NCBI RefSeq assembly: GCF_001592265.1
Contig: NZ_BCWP01000009.1
Span: 1 to 64,000 of the forward strand
DNA from: Curvibacter delicatus NBRC 14919
GTDB lineage: Bacteria > Pseudomonadota > Gammaproteobacteria > Burkholderiales > Burkholderiaceae_C
Direction of reading: 5' to 3'
Length of the DNA: 64,000 nt
The position numbers and the translations under genes were made by a program. The first letter of the stretch is position 1; each line of letters opens with the position of its first letter. Shown in pieces: positions 54,102 through 62,846 of this stretch. The notes below the pieces were generated by a model. That model saw only the letters and a list, made by a program, of their open reading frames with translations, did not search any database and was not told the DNA's origin.

Positions 54102-55301
54102 ATGACACGGCCCATCATCCTGTTCGGTGCCTTCGACCGCCACAACTTCGGCGACCTGCTGTTGGCGCACATCGCGGCGGCGCTGCTGCCGGGGCAGGAA
54201 CTGGTGTTCGCCGGCCTGGCCAACCGAGACCTGCGCGCCGACGGCGGCCATCAGGTCCAGGCCCTGACGCAGTTGGCTGCCGATTGGGATGCTCACCCGG
54301 CCACGCTGATCCACGTCGGGGGCGAAATCCTCAGCTGCAGCGCCTGGCAGGCGGCCGTGATGCTGCTGCCACCGGACGAACTGCAAGCCACCCTCGCTTA
54401 CCTGGAAGCCCGGCCGCTGGAGCAGGCGGCCTGGGTGCAGCGCATGGTGGGCAGCGCGGCGCTGGCGCCCTACACGCTGTCGCGCTCGCTTTTTCCCGCG
54501 CTGACACGGGTGGCCTATCTCGCGGCGGGTGGCGTGCAGCTGGACACATGTGAACCGGCGCTGCGTGCCGAGGTACTGGCCAACCTGCAGGCGGCGGATG
54601 CAGTGAGCGTGCGCGATGGCCAGACCCTGGCGCATCTGGCGGCAGCGGGCATCACCGCGCATCTGCTGCCCGACCCGGCGGTGATGGTGGCCGAGCTGTT
54701 TGACGCACGGATACGTCAGCACGCAGCCGGTGGCGAGATGGCACAGGTGTTGCGCACGTTCCCGCAGGGCTATCTTGCCGTGCAGTTCAGCGCCGACTTC
54801 GGCGACGACGCCACGCTCACCACCATGGCCCAGCAACTCGACCAGGTAGCTGCGGCCACCGGTCTTGGCGTGGTGCTGTTTCGTGCCGGCGCTGCGCCCT
54901 GGCATGACGACTTGGCTTGCCTGCAGCGCGTCGCCGCGCGCATGCGCACAGCGGCGGTGCAGGTGGCCGAGTCGCTCAACATCTGGGACCTCTGCGCCCT
55001 GATTGCCTACAGTCGCGGCTATTGCGGCAGCAGCCTGCACGGCCGCATCGTGGCCATGGCCTATGCCCTGCCGCGCATCAACCTGCGGCCACCGACATCA
55101 ATGCAGCAGGCTGCCAAGCAGGCGGCCTTCGCGGCCACCTGGGAGGATGCGAACGTGCCCACCACCGTGGACGTGCAGCACTTGGCGGCTGCAATGCAGC
55201 AGGCCCTGGCGCTGCCTTCCAGCGCGTTGCAGGACACGGCCGAGCGGCTGGCCGCGCAGTACCGGCGCGGCTTTGAGGCACTGCGCGCCCAGTTGGCATG
55301 A
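54102..55301 (+). CDS. Polysaccharide pyruvyl transferase family protein
   Basis: A 399-residue protein starting MTRPIILFGAFDRHNFGDLL, the GxxxxxNxGD motif of the family. Further segments are HVGGEILSC, ADAVSVRDGQTLAHL, LLPDPAVMVAEL and YCGSSLHGRIVAMAYALPRI, the latter with the family SxHG. Relatives transfer pyruvate from phosphoenolpyruvate to a sugar of a surface polymer. No polysaccharide locus is nearby, so target and role are open. Confidence 0.82.
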   Translation: MTRPIILFGAFDRHNFGDLLLAHIAAALLPGQELVFAGLANRDLRADGGHQVQALTQLAADWDAHPATLIHVGGEILSCSAWQAAVMLLPPDELQATLAYLEARPLEQAAWVQRMVGSAALAPYTLSRSLFPALTRVAYLAAGGVQLDTCEPALRAEVLANLQAADAVSVRDGQTLAHLAAAGITAHLLPDPAVMVAELFDARIRQHAAGGEMAQVLRTFPQGYLAVQFSADFGDDATLTTMAQQLDQVAAATGLGVVLFRAGAAPWHDDLACLQRVAARMRTAAVQVAESLNIWDLCALIAYSRGYCGSSLHGRIVAMAYALPRINLRPPTSMQQAAKQAAFAATWEDANVPTTVDVQHLAAAMQQALALPSSALQDTAERLAAQYRRGFEALRAQLA

Positions 55302-55354
55302 ACCGGTGTCGCGGCCGGCGGAGCAAGATGGGAAAATAGCGGGTTGACCTCACA

Positions 55355-56032
55355 ATGAACCTCATGACAACCAGCACCCCTTCAGCCGAACCGACGCCAG
55401 CCAACGCCCCCACGCCAGCCCCGGCGCCGGCCACCCGTGCGGAGCGCACCCGCGCCGTGCAACCTGTTCTGGAAAAGCTGTTCGAGCTGTACCCGCATCT
55501 GTTTGGTGCCGAGTTCCTGCCGCTCAAGCTCGGCATCTTTCAGGAGCTGCTGGCCAAACACCCCGAACACTTCCAGCGCGACAGCCTCAAGGCCGCGCTC
55601 GGAGTGCACACGCGCTCCACGCGCTACCTGCAAAGCGTGGCCGCCGGCAAACAGCGGCATGGCCTGGACGGCGTGGCGGTGGAACCCGTGGCGCCGGAGC
55701 ATGTCTACCTGTCTTTGGTGGAATTGTTCCGCCGCCGGCAGGCGCGCAGCAAGGACGACTTGAAACCCAAACTGCGCACGCAGCTGATCGCTGCCTTTGA
55801 AACGTCGGGGCTGACACGCCAGGAGTACCTGGCCAAGGTGCCGGCCAACGACCCCGAGGCGCTGGCCCTGTTGGAAGACGCACTGGCCGAATGCGACGAG
55901 AAGCTGGCACGGCAGGAGGCCTTGTGCCGCGCTTTTGACGCCAGCGGCAAGACGGTGGAAAAGTTTGTCGACATGTATGGCCTGCACCCGCGCGATGTGA
56001 ACGCGGCCTTGGCCCGACGCCGCCAGCACTGA
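55355..56032 (+). CDS. ProQ/FinO family RNA-binding protein
   Basis: A 225-residue RNA chaperone-type protein. A Pro/Ala/Thr-rich N-terminal tail (about 1-27) precedes the FinO/ProQ domain (about 30-140), with [40 protein letters not shown] and RHGLDG. A C-terminal helical extension (about 145-225) follows. It may bind small RNAs or mRNA ends. No Tudor-like C-terminal domain as in E. coli ProQ is visible. Confidence 0.9.
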   Translation: MNLMTTSTPSAEPTPANAPTPAPAPATRAERTRAVQPVLEKLFELYPHLFGAEFLPLKLGIFQELLAKHPEHFQRDSLKAALGVHTRSTRYLQSVAAGKQRHGLDGVAVEPVAPEHVYLSLVELFRRRQARSKDDLKPKLRTQLIAAFETSGLTRQEYLAKVPANDPEALALLEDALAECDEKLARQEALCRAFDASGKTVEKFVDMYGLHPRDVNAALARRRQH

Positions 56033-56072
56033 GGCGCCCCGCGGCGGCAGGGTGCGGTGCGAGAATCTGTCC

Positions 56073-56357
56073 ATGCAAGATTCATCGCCACCGCCCAGTC
56101 CGCCTCCGGCCCAGCCACGCAACCCCTTGCATGGCATGACGCTGGAGGCCATCGTGACCGCGCTGGTGGCGCATTACGGCTGGCCCGGTCTGGCCGAACG
56201 CATCCCGGTACGCTGCTTCAGCCACGACCCCAGCGTCACTTCAAGTCTCAAATTCCTGCGCAAGACGCCCTGGGCACGTGACAAGGTGGAGGGGCTTTAC
56301 CTCTTCATGCAACGCGACCGCCAGCGCACGGCGGCGCGGACGAAACCGGGGCGCTGA
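56073..56357 (+). CDS. VF530 family DNA-binding protein
   Basis: A 94-residue protein of the VF530/DUF2132 family with [40 protein letters not shown] and [15 protein letters not shown] short Ser/Pro-rich tail precedes the domain. Members form small helical DNA-binding dimers of unknown role. It follows the ProQ/FinO gene after 40 bases. Confidence 0.9.
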   Translation: MQDSSPPPSPPPAQPRNPLHGMTLEAIVTALVAHYGWPGLAERIPVRCFSHDPSVTSSLKFLRKTPWARDKVEGLYLFMQRDRQRTAARTKPGR

Positions 56358-56360
56358 AGA

Positions 56361-56386
56361 CAACGGCCACCCGAGGGTGGCCGTCA
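56361..56386. terminator. Stem-loop between VF530 and acyltransferase genes
   Basis: ACGGCCACC-CGA-GGGTGGCCGT is a near-perfect 9-bp stem just after the VF530 stop and between convergent genes. No T-run follows, so termination strength is uncertain. Confidence 0.55.
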
Positions 56387-56408
56387 GCAAGTCAGGGTCG
56401 CCGTGGGC

Positions 56409-57305
56409 TCAGCGGCCGTGCAGCAGCTGCTCGATCTGCTGGTCTTTCTCTTCCCAGATGCCGGCCAGCCAACGGTGGAACTGGCTGCGGAATTCGGAGT
56501 CGCCTTCGTAGTCGCCGGTGCAGAACTCGGCCGGAATGGCCAGTTGCTGCGCCTGCAGGATCACGCGCGGCGTCTTGCCGCACAGGAACTCCCAGAACGT
56601 GGGTGCCCCGTCGGGGTAGACGATGGTCACGTCGATCATCGAGTGGAACTGCGTCCCCATGGCGTTGAGTGCCAGTGCCAGCGCGCCCGCCTTGGGCTTG
56701 AGCAGATGACGGTAGGGTGATGACTGGCTCCGGTGCTTGGCGGCAGTGAAGCGCGTGCCTTCGGCAAAGTTCATCACGCTGGTGGGCACAAGGGCGAACT
56801 TCTCGCAGGCGCGGCGGGTGGTCTCGCGGTCCTGTGCGCGCAGGCGCGGGTTTTTGCGCAAGGCAGCCTTGCCGTGCCGCTTCATGAACGGAAAGTCCAG
56901 CGCCCACCAGGCCAGGCCGATCACCGGCACGTAGATGAGCTGCTGCTTGAGGAAGAACTTCAGCAGCGGAATGCGCCGGTTCAGCACGTGCTGCAGCACA
57001 AAGATGTCGACCCAGGACTGGTGGTTGCAATTCACAAGGTACCAGCCCCGGTACGGCAGCGCATCCACACCGTGCACTTCCCAGGCCGTGTTTTGCGTGA
57101 GCCACATCCAGCCGCTGTTGCAGGCAATCCAGGCGGTGGCAATGGTGTTGAGGGCCGGGTCGATGCGCTGGCGGATCACCTTGAAAGGCAGCAGCAGTTT
57201 GACCAGCGACAACGCGAACAGCAGCACACACCAGAACAGCGTGTTGAGCACCAGCAGCAGGAAGGCAATGACGCCTTTGGCAAGAGGAGGTAGAAAACGA
57301 AGCAT
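56409..57305 (-). CDS. 1-acyl-sn-glycerol-3-phosphate acyltransferase family protein (YihG-like)
   Basis: A 298-residue membrane acyltransferase. N-terminal helices (about 5-45) are followed by the catalytic NHQSWVDIFVLQ (H-x4-D), FFLKQQLIYVPVIGLAWWAL and the acyl-acceptor motif NFAEGTRFTAAKH (the E-G-T-R block). Residues further on resemble YihG/LCLAT1-type enzymes of about 300 residues. It probably makes phosphatidic acid or remodels phospholipid. The start MLRFLPPLAKG is chosen. Confidence 0.9.
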   Translation of the reverse strand: MLRFLPPLAKGVIAFLLLVLNTLFWCVLLFALSLVKLLLPFKVIRQRIDPALNTIATAWIACNSGWMWLTQNTAWEVHGVDALPYRGWYLVNCNHQSWVDIFVLQHVLNRRIPLLKFFLKQQLIYVPVIGLAWWALDFPFMKRHGKAALRKNPRLRAQDRETTRRACEKFALVPTSVMNFAEGTRFTAAKHRSQSSPYRHLLKPKAGALALALNAMGTQFHSMIDVTIVYPDGAPTFWEFLCGKTPRVILQAQQLAIPAEFCTGDYEGDSEFRSQFHRWLAGIWEEKDQQIEQLLHGR

Positions 57306-57410
57306 CGTCGGTACAGGGCGCCCAGGCAAGAACAATGTTCTATTGTGCGCCTCCCGCTGGCGGATGTCCTGCGCCAGATCAGGATTTGACGAATTACCCG
57401 GCGCCGCTCA

Positions 57411-57474
57411 TATGCTATGTTTTTAATAGCTGCTGGCGCATAGACAACAAGCGCTAGAGGCCAATTTGACTTAG
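57411..57474 (+). repeat. Dispersed repeat family 1, best-preserved copy
   Basis: tatgctatgtttttaatagc, tgctggcgcatagacaacaa and gcgctagaggccaatttgac, ending tta, serve here as the reference for the family. Its right end contributes the TAA stop codon of the DUF1810 gene on the other strand. Confidence 0.88.
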
Positions 57475-57899
57475 AACCCCGGGGCTTGCTGCAAGAGGGT
57501 CAGCGTCCGGCCGTCAGGCGTGCCGGCGTAGTACTGGTCAAGCACCTGCTGGAATACCGGCTCCTCCGGCGCCACCGCCGCAAACAGCGTGGCGCAGGAC
57601 CGGAGCTTCATGGCGTCAGTCGAACCGAAGATGGCCTGCGCGCTCAGGCCCCGGTGCGCCAGCAGCAAGGCCATGCAGTGCTTCAGGCGTGGCCCGAGCA
57701 CCGGGTGCAACCAGTAGTCCAGCGCTTCCTGCCGCGAGGCAAGGCCGTAGTGCTGCGCGGTGGCACTCAGCCCCAGGCCGCGCAGCTGCGGAAAGATGAA
57801 CCACATCCAGTGGCTTTGTTTGCAGCCGGCCTGCAGCTCGGCGCAGGCTTGTCCAAAAACCGGGGCCTGCGCATCGAGAAAACGTTGCAGGCGGTCCAT
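57471..57899 (-). CDS. DUF1810 family protein
   Basis: A 142-residue protein with LQRFLDAQAPVFGQACAELQ, the signature HWMWFIFPQLRGLGLS, DYWLHPVLGPRLKHCMALLL and FGSTDAMKLRSCATLF. The family is common in bacteria and has no proven function. Its stop codon lies within the adjoining repeat. The frame continues far upstream through the GST and PAP2 region in a different frame from those genes, but only this part is real. Confidence 0.87.
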   Translation of the reverse strand: MDRLQRFLDAQAPVFGQACAELQAGCKQSHWMWFIFPQLRGLGLSATAQHYGLASRQEALDYWLHPVLGPRLKHCMALLLAHRGLSAQAIFGSTDAMKLRSCATLFAAVAPEEPVFQQVLDQYYAGTPDGRTLTLLQQAPGF

Positions 57900-57913
57900 G
57901 CTGCGGTGTGCTC

Positions 57914-58600
57914 TCAGGCGGCGGGCGCTTCGCGGCGGCCGGCGCCGTCGAACAGGTCGAGGCAACGCTCGAACCAGGCGTGCACCACATCGTCCTCGGC
58001 CAGCAGTTGAAACGGGCTGCTGATACGCGCCCACTGGAAGCCACCGAAGGCCAGGTAGTCGGCGTAGCCGGGCTGCTCGCCGCAAACGAACGGGCCGTGG
58101 CCGAGCGACAGGCGCATGGGCTGCAGCGATTTGCGGAAGGCGTCCACACGCTCCTCGCGCCCGGCCTGCAAGGCCTCCAGCGTCTGCTTGTACATCTTCT
58201 CGCGCGAGGCGCGGAAGTAAGGCTGGTCGGCCGGGTCCAGGCGGTCGTACAGGTCGCGCAGAATCATCCGTGCGATGCCGCCGTGGATGGTGGTCTGCAC
58301 CCAGTACTGGAAGAACTTGAGCACCTGGCCGTCGGCGCCGGGCGCGATCAGGCGCGGCGTCTGCGGGAAGGTTTCGTCCAGGTAGCGCACGATGTCCCAG
58401 CTGTCGGTCACCAGCCGGCCGTTGTGCGCAATGGTGGGAATGGTCAGCTTGTCGCCACCGGCGTTGATGCTGGGAATGTCGCCGAACAGCACATCGCGCA
58501 CCTCGTAGGCCAGGCCCTTGTGGGCCAGCGCCATGCGCACGCGCCAGGAGTTGGGGCTGAAGTGGGTCTTGCGGGCGTTCACCAGGTCGTAGAGGATCAT
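57914..58600 (-). CDS. Glutathione S-transferase family protein (beta-etherase-like)
   Basis: A 228-residue GST. The thioredoxin-like N-terminal half has SPNSWRVRMALAHKGLAYEV, the active-site Ser and Asn being in the SPNS context, with IPTIAHNGRLVTDSWDIVRY for glutathione binding. The helical C-terminal half begins about residue 90. It resembles LigE/LigF-type or fungal-like GSTs. The substrate is unknown. Confidence 0.88.
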   Translation of the reverse strand: MILYDLVNARKTHFSPNSWRVRMALAHKGLAYEVRDVLFGDIPSINAGGDKLTIPTIAHNGRLVTDSWDIVRYLDETFPQTPRLIAPGADGQVLKFFQYWVQTTIHGGIARMILRDLYDRLDPADQPYFRASREKMYKQTLEALQAGREERVDAFRKSLQPMRLSLGHGPFVCGEQPGYADYLAFGGFQWARISSPFQLLAEDDVVHAWFERCLDLFDGAGRREAPAA

Positions 58601-58624
58601 GCGCGGGGTCTCCGGTCGTTGTTC

Positions 58625-59419
58625 TTAGCGGGCCTGCAGGCTGCGGCGGGCGAACAGCGCCAGGCAGACCGCCAGGAAAGCGCCCAGCACGTACTGGTAA
58701 GGCAGGTTGATGGCGAAGCCCATCTCGTCGGTCAGCAGCACATACAGGCAATACAGACCGAACAGCGCCACGCCACGCATCAGCCAGCTCTGCGGCCGCA
58801 GCTGCCGCTCGGGAATGCGGGCCGCCAGCCAGGCACCGGTGAGGCCGCTGAACAGACCGGCCACCGCCCCGATGGAAGCGTCGGCCGGCCAGTGCGCGCC
58901 CACCGCCACACGCGAACAGGCCACACCGAAGGCGAGCGCAAACAGCCAGAGCAGGCGCCGGCGCCCTTGCGGCGCGAGCGAGAAGTAGATGGCGCTGGCA
59001 GCGGCAAAGGCCGTCATGCTGTGGCCGGACGGCATGGCCGCAATGTAGAGTGGCTCGCCGATCACGTTGATGCCCTGCGGCCCCAGCACTTCGAGCGGGC
59101 GCGGGTTGTCGGCCATCATCTTGCCCACGCGCGTCAGCGCCCCGGCCAGCGGCGCGGCGCACAGCCACGACAGGATGATGCGTGGCGCGCGCCACAACGA
59201 GGGCGCGGTCACGGCATACACGGCCCAGCCGGTGCCGAAGAGCGACAGCAGCGACCAGACGATGTCCGGCAACACGGCGAACTGGCGGTTCAAAAAGTAG
59301 AACACCGTGGGCTCATAAAGGCCGAGCCACAGCGGCGCCGTCACCACGGCCACCAGCAGGGGCAGCCCCCAGTGCCAGGGTGCAATACGGGGTGCGACAG
59401 TGATGGAATCTGTTGTCAT
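58625..59419 (-). CDS. PAP2 family membrane phosphatase
   Basis: A 264-residue integral membrane phosphatase with about six helices and the three PAP2 motifs: KMMADNPRP (K-x6-R-P), AMPSGHSM and SRVAVGAHWPADASI (S-R-x5-H-x3-D). Substrates could be undecaprenyl pyrophosphate, phosphatidylglycerophosphate or lipid A phosphate. The GT39 transferase upstream on the same strand favours an undecaprenyl or lipid A link. Confidence 0.91.
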   Translation of the reverse strand: MTTDSITVAPRIAPWHWGLPLLVAVVTAPLWLGLYEPTVFYFLNRQFAVLPDIVWSLLSLFGTGWAVYAVTAPSLWRAPRIILSWLCAAPLAGALTRVGKMMADNPRPLEVLGPQGINVIGEPLYIAAMPSGHSMTAFAAASAIYFSLAPQGRRRLLWLFALAFGVACSRVAVGAHWPADASIGAVAGLFSGLTGAWLAARIPERQLRPQSWLMRGVALFGLYCLYVLLTDEMGFAINLPYQYVLGAFLAVCLALFARRSLQAR

Positions 59420-59440
59420 GGCATCAGGCCTGGTGGGCGC

Positions 59441-60973
59441 TCAGGGTTCGTCGATCCGGCGCGGTGCCGGGCGGCCACCCCAGCCACGGCAATGGTAGAA
59501 GCTGAAGCGCGCCACCGGCCGGCCGGTGCGCGCCACGGCCAAGCTGTCGAGCGGCTCGCAGCGCTGGAACTGGCCCTCGCCCACTGGCAGGCGGTAGGCC
59601 ATCTGCGACCAGTCCAGCAGCACGGCGTCCGCCCCCACGGGCAGCTCGCCCGACCACAGGCTGAACTGGTCAAAGCCGGGCGCGATCACATGCACCGGCA
59701 ACGGCCGCGCATACCAGGCCAGGCGGCTGGCCAGGGTCCAGTTCTGCACGACCAGACGGGTGGTTTGCTGCTCGCGCGCCAGCTGTTGTGCTTTCGCGCC
59801 GGCAGCATCCCAGCCATAGAAGTCAGTGAAGGGGTTGATGGTTTCGGCCTCGGTGCTGCCGGGCGCTTCGGCCTGCAGCCAGGTCGGCCCTGCCATCAGC
59901 ATGAGCACATACAACGCCAGCGTGAAAAAGGCCTGCAAGCCGGCCAGCACCCAGATCAGGCGTTGGCGGCCTGCTGCCCACAGCGCGGCCAGGCCGACGC
60001 CGGCAAACGGCGCCAGCGCCACCCAGGCGGGTGCCGTCCAGTGCGGCAGGCTGGAGCCGCCCCCCGACAGGTAGGCCAGCACCGCAAACGGCAGGGCAAA
60101 AAAGCTCAGCAGCCAGGCCTGCGACCGCGGCAGACCGACCCCGCCCAGCACCGTGCGGCGCAGGCCGAAGGCGCCCCACAGCAACAGCGGGTAGAGCAGC
60201 ACCTGCGCCAGCAGAAAGCCGGCCAGCTGCTGCCACTGCCAGTGGCTGCCAGCGCCGTGATGCAGTTGGTAGGCGAACGAGATCCAACCGTTCTGCGCGT
60301 TCCAGATGAAAACCGGCAGCACCAGCAACACGGCCAAACCCAGCGCCAGCCAGGGTGCCGGCCGGCGCAACAGGCGCAGACCGTGGGCGGCAAGCAGGCA
60401 GGCCGCCACCGGCAGGGCCGCGAAGATGGCGGTGTACTTGGCCAGCCCGGCCAGCCCCAGCAGGCCACCGAGCAGCAGCCAGGCCGGCAGGCGCTGCACC
60501 TCGGCCGCATCCAGCATGCGCAGGGTCTGCCACAGGATGGCGGCGGTGAAGAACATCAAGAGTGTGTCAGGCAAGAGGCCGATGCCCAACACGTGCAGCA
60601 CCGGTGCCAGGCTGTAGGCCAGCACGGCCCACCAGCCGGCATCGGCGCTGGCCGCCGTGCTGCCGGCCGGCAGCGGCCCCTGCAGACGGCGGGCAATGCC
60701 GTAGATGAAAAGCGCAGTGGCCAGCCACAAGGCCTCGGGCAGCAGGCGCAGCAGACCATCGGGTGCCCCCAGCGCCACCAGCGGCCATTGCACCCAGCCC
60801 ACCAGCGGCGGGTGGTCGTAGTAACTCAGTGCCGGATGCGCCGCGTACAAGGCGTAGTGGGCTTCGTCACCCGACAGCCCCAGCACCCAGCCCAGGCCGA
60901 AATGCACCAGGGCATGGCCTGACAACAGGGCCAGCAGAACAGGCGGCAGACGGGAAAAAGCGTGGGTGGGCAC
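59441..60973 (-). CDS. Glycosyltransferase family 39 (ArnT-like) membrane protein
   Basis: A 510-residue lipid-linked sugar transferase with about ten or more helices. The first periplasmic loop has the catalytic acidic motif LSGDEAHYALYAAH and SYYDHPPLVGWVQWP, typical of GT39/ArnT. A soluble C-terminal part (about 400-510) has VLLDWSQMAYRLP. It probably modifies lipid A or another surface glycan. It lies 21 bases before the PAP2 gene on the same strand. Confidence 0.9.
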   Translation of the reverse strand: MPTHAFSRLPPVLLALLSGHALVHFGLGWVLGLSGDEAHYALYAAHPALSYYDHPPLVGWVQWPLVALGAPDGLLRLLPEALWLATALFIYGIARRLQGPLPAGSTAASADAGWWAVLAYSLAPVLHVLGIGLLPDTLLMFFTAAILWQTLRMLDAAEVQRLPAWLLLGGLLGLAGLAKYTAIFAALPVAACLLAAHGLRLLRRPAPWLALGLAVLLVLPVFIWNAQNGWISFAYQLHHGAGSHWQWQQLAGFLLAQVLLYPLLLWGAFGLRRTVLGGVGLPRSQAWLLSFFALPFAVLAYLSGGGSSLPHWTAPAWVALAPFAGVGLAALWAAGRQRLIWVLAGLQAFFTLALYVLMLMAGPTWLQAEAPGSTEAETINPFTDFYGWDAAGAKAQQLAREQQTTRLVVQNWTLASRLAWYARPLPVHVIAPGFDQFSLWSGELPVGADAVLLDWSQMAYRLPVGEGQFQRCEPLDSLAVARTGRPVARFSFYHCRGWGGRPAPRRIDEP

Positions 60974-61072
60974 AGGGCAAGGCCTGCACGGCGCAGACCG
61001 GAAAAAGCAAAGAGCGCCAAGTCTAAACGAGGCGCCAATCCGGCTCCGGCCGTGAGGGCTAAACTGCTCGTC

Positions 61073-61297
61073 ATGCCAGAACAGAGTCCCACCGCCATCG
61101 ACCCCAGCCGCTGCCCGCTGTGCGGCCAGCCCAACCGCTGCGCCATGGAAGTGCAGCGCGAGACCGGCATGGCGCAGCCGCCCTGCTGGTGCACCGGTGT
61201 GACTTTCGATGCCGAACTGCTGGCACGCGTGCCAGCCGACGCACAGCAGCGCGCCTGCATCTGCCAGGCCTGCGCCGCAGCTTCCGACCCAGCTTGA
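61073..61297 (+). CDS. Cysteine-rich CWC family protein
   Basis: A 74-residue protein with the zinc-type Cys pattern RCPLCGQPNRCAMEV, PPCWCTGVTF and ACICQACAAA, the CWC family of unknown function. It is convergent with the cytochrome gene with only 3 bases between. Confidence 0.85.
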   Translation: MPEQSPTAIDPSRCPLCGQPNRCAMEVQRETGMAQPPCWCTGVTFDAELLARVPADAQQRACICQACAAASDPA

Positions 61298-61300
61298 CGC

Positions 61301-61606
61301 CTATCGGGCGCCGTCGATGATCCAGCGCATCAACAGCTCGCATTCATACGGGCTGATGCGTTCATGCGCCGCGATGTGGCCGAACAGGCTGCCTTCACGC
61401 AGCTTGTCGGCCAGCTTGTGCGGCGCATCGGGCTGCCCACGGTACTTGGCATAACCGGTCGCCAGCTGGGGAAATGTGGGCGCACCGCGACGCGGTGGCT
61501 CGCCGTGACAGCCGAAACAACCTTTTTCCAGCGCCAGCTGCGCGTTGGCCTGCGACAGCGCGGGCAGCCACATCAGGCAGGACAACAGAACCGTTCGGCA
61601 CTTCAT
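61301..61606 (-). CDS. Small secreted class I cytochrome c
   Basis: A 101-residue product with signal peptide MKCRTVLLSCLMWLPALSQA ending NAQ. A single haem-binding site GCFGCHGEPPRRG follows, and a C-terminal Met (LLMRWI) can be the sixth ligand. It is an electron carrier of unknown partner. The start at 61606 is preferred over an upstream GTG-type extension. Confidence 0.85.
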   Translation of the reverse strand: MKCRTVLLSCLMWLPALSQANAQLALEKGCFGCHGEPPRRGAPTFPQLATGYAKYRGQPDAPHKLADKLREGSLFGHIAAHERISPYECELLMRWIIDGAR

Positions 61607-61715
61607 GGCGAGCCATCTTGCCTGTGCACAAAGGCAGACACAAGCGGACACCACGGCGGCAACAGTGGCACATGCCTGCTAGCATCCGTGTTCAGGCCGC
61701 CGACATGACACTTCT

Positions 61716-62846
61716 ATGATCCGCTCGAACGAAGAACAACGACAGGCCCTGCGCTCGACCTGGGTCAGCGTCTGGGTCAATATTTTTCTGGCCTCGGCCC
61801 AGGTGACCATCGGCTTTTTTGCCCGTTCGCAGGCGCTGATTGCCGACGGCATCCATTCCCTGTCCGACCTGGTGGCCGATGGCGTGGTGCTGTTCGCCGC
61901 GCGCCACTCGCATGCCGAGGCCGACGAGACCCACCAGTACGGCCACGCCCGCTTCGAGACTGCGGCCTCGCTGGCCATCGGCCTGATCCTGCTGGCCACC
62001 GGCATCGGCATGGTGTGGAGCGCCGGCGTCAAGCTGCATGCCGGCGTCGGCATGGACGCGGTGCACCCGATCGCGCTGGCCACCGCCGCGTTGACCCTGG
62101 TCGCCAAGGAAGGGCTGTTCCGCTACATGCGCCGCATCGGCGAGCGGCTCAAGTCCTCGCTGCTGATCGCCAACGCCTGGCATGCGCGTGCCGACGCTGC
62201 CTCCTCGCTGGTGGTGGCGGTAGGCATCGGCGCCAACCTGATGGGCTACCACAGCATGGACGCCGTGGCGGCCATCATCGTCGGCTTCATGATTTCCAAG
62301 GCGGGCTGGGAGTTCTCGGTCGAAGCCTTCCACGGCCTGACCGATCACGCGCTCGACCCGGAGGAGATCGAGCGCATCCGCCAGACGATTCTGTCGGTCG
62401 ACGGCGTGCGCGACCAGCATGGCCTGCGCACCCGGCGCATGGGCGACTGGGCGGTGATCGACGTGCACATCGAGGTCGACACGCACCTCTCGGTCTCCGA
62501 GGGCCACTACATTGCGGAGACCATCAGCGCACGGGTCAAGACCGAGCACCGCGTGGCCGAGTGCACGGTGCACATCGACCCCGGCACCGTGCGCCATCTG
62601 GACCGGCTGCTGGCGCTGCCGCCGCGCACGCAAGTACAGGCGCTGGTGCAACAGGTTGTGCAGACGCCGGCCACGCTGCAGCTGCACTACCTGGACAGCG
62701 GGCTGGAGGTGGAGGCCGAACTGCAGGACACCGTGCTGCCAGACCAACTGGCCCGACTGCAGCAGACCTTGTTCGACACCCTGAAGCACACGACACGCGT
62801 ACGCCGCGTCACCCTGCGCTGTGCCACACCGGAAGATCACGCGTGA
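61716..62846 (+). CDS. Cation diffusion facilitator family transporter
   Basis: A 376-residue proton-coupled divalent metal exporter. Six helices carry the metal site residues in ADGIHSLSDLVADG and AWHARADAASSLVVA, the two H-x3-D motifs of zinc- and broad-specificity members. The cytoplasmic CTD is in the last 170 residues, longer than usual. The substrate is zinc, iron or manganese. Its stop overlaps the next start. Confidence 0.92.
   Translation: MIRSNEEQRQALRSTWVSVWVNIFLASAQVTIGFFARSQALIADGIHSLSDLVADGVVLFAARHSHAEADETHQYGHARFETAASLAIGLILLATGIGMVWSAGVKLHAGVGMDAVHPIALATAALTLVAKEGLFRYMRRIGERLKSSLLIANAWHARADAASSLVVAVGIGANLMGYHSMDAVAAIIVGFMISKAGWEFSVEAFHGLTDHALDPEEIERIRQTILSVDGVRDQHGLRTRRMGDWAVIDVHIEVDTHLSVSEGHYIAETISARVKTEHRVAECTVHIDPGTVRHLDRLLALPPRTQVQALVQQVVQTPATLQLHYLDSGLEVEAELQDTVLPDQLARLQQTLFDTLKHTTRVRRVTLRCATPEDHA

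Noticed and set aside
56361-56386. Strong rho-independent terminator
   Set aside because: Good stem but no T-run; kept only as a stem-loop with moderate confidence.
57900-59195. Upstream part of a 574-codon minus-strand frame continuing into DUF1810
   Set aside because: Only the last 142 codons match a family. The rest overlaps GST and PAP2 genes out of frame, so no fusion protein.
57908-60922. A 1004-codon open frame on the plus strand
   Set aside because: Antisense to the GST, PAP2 and GT39 genes, low-complexity His/Gln/Arg composition, no family resemblance; it is a GC-rich codon-bias shadow.
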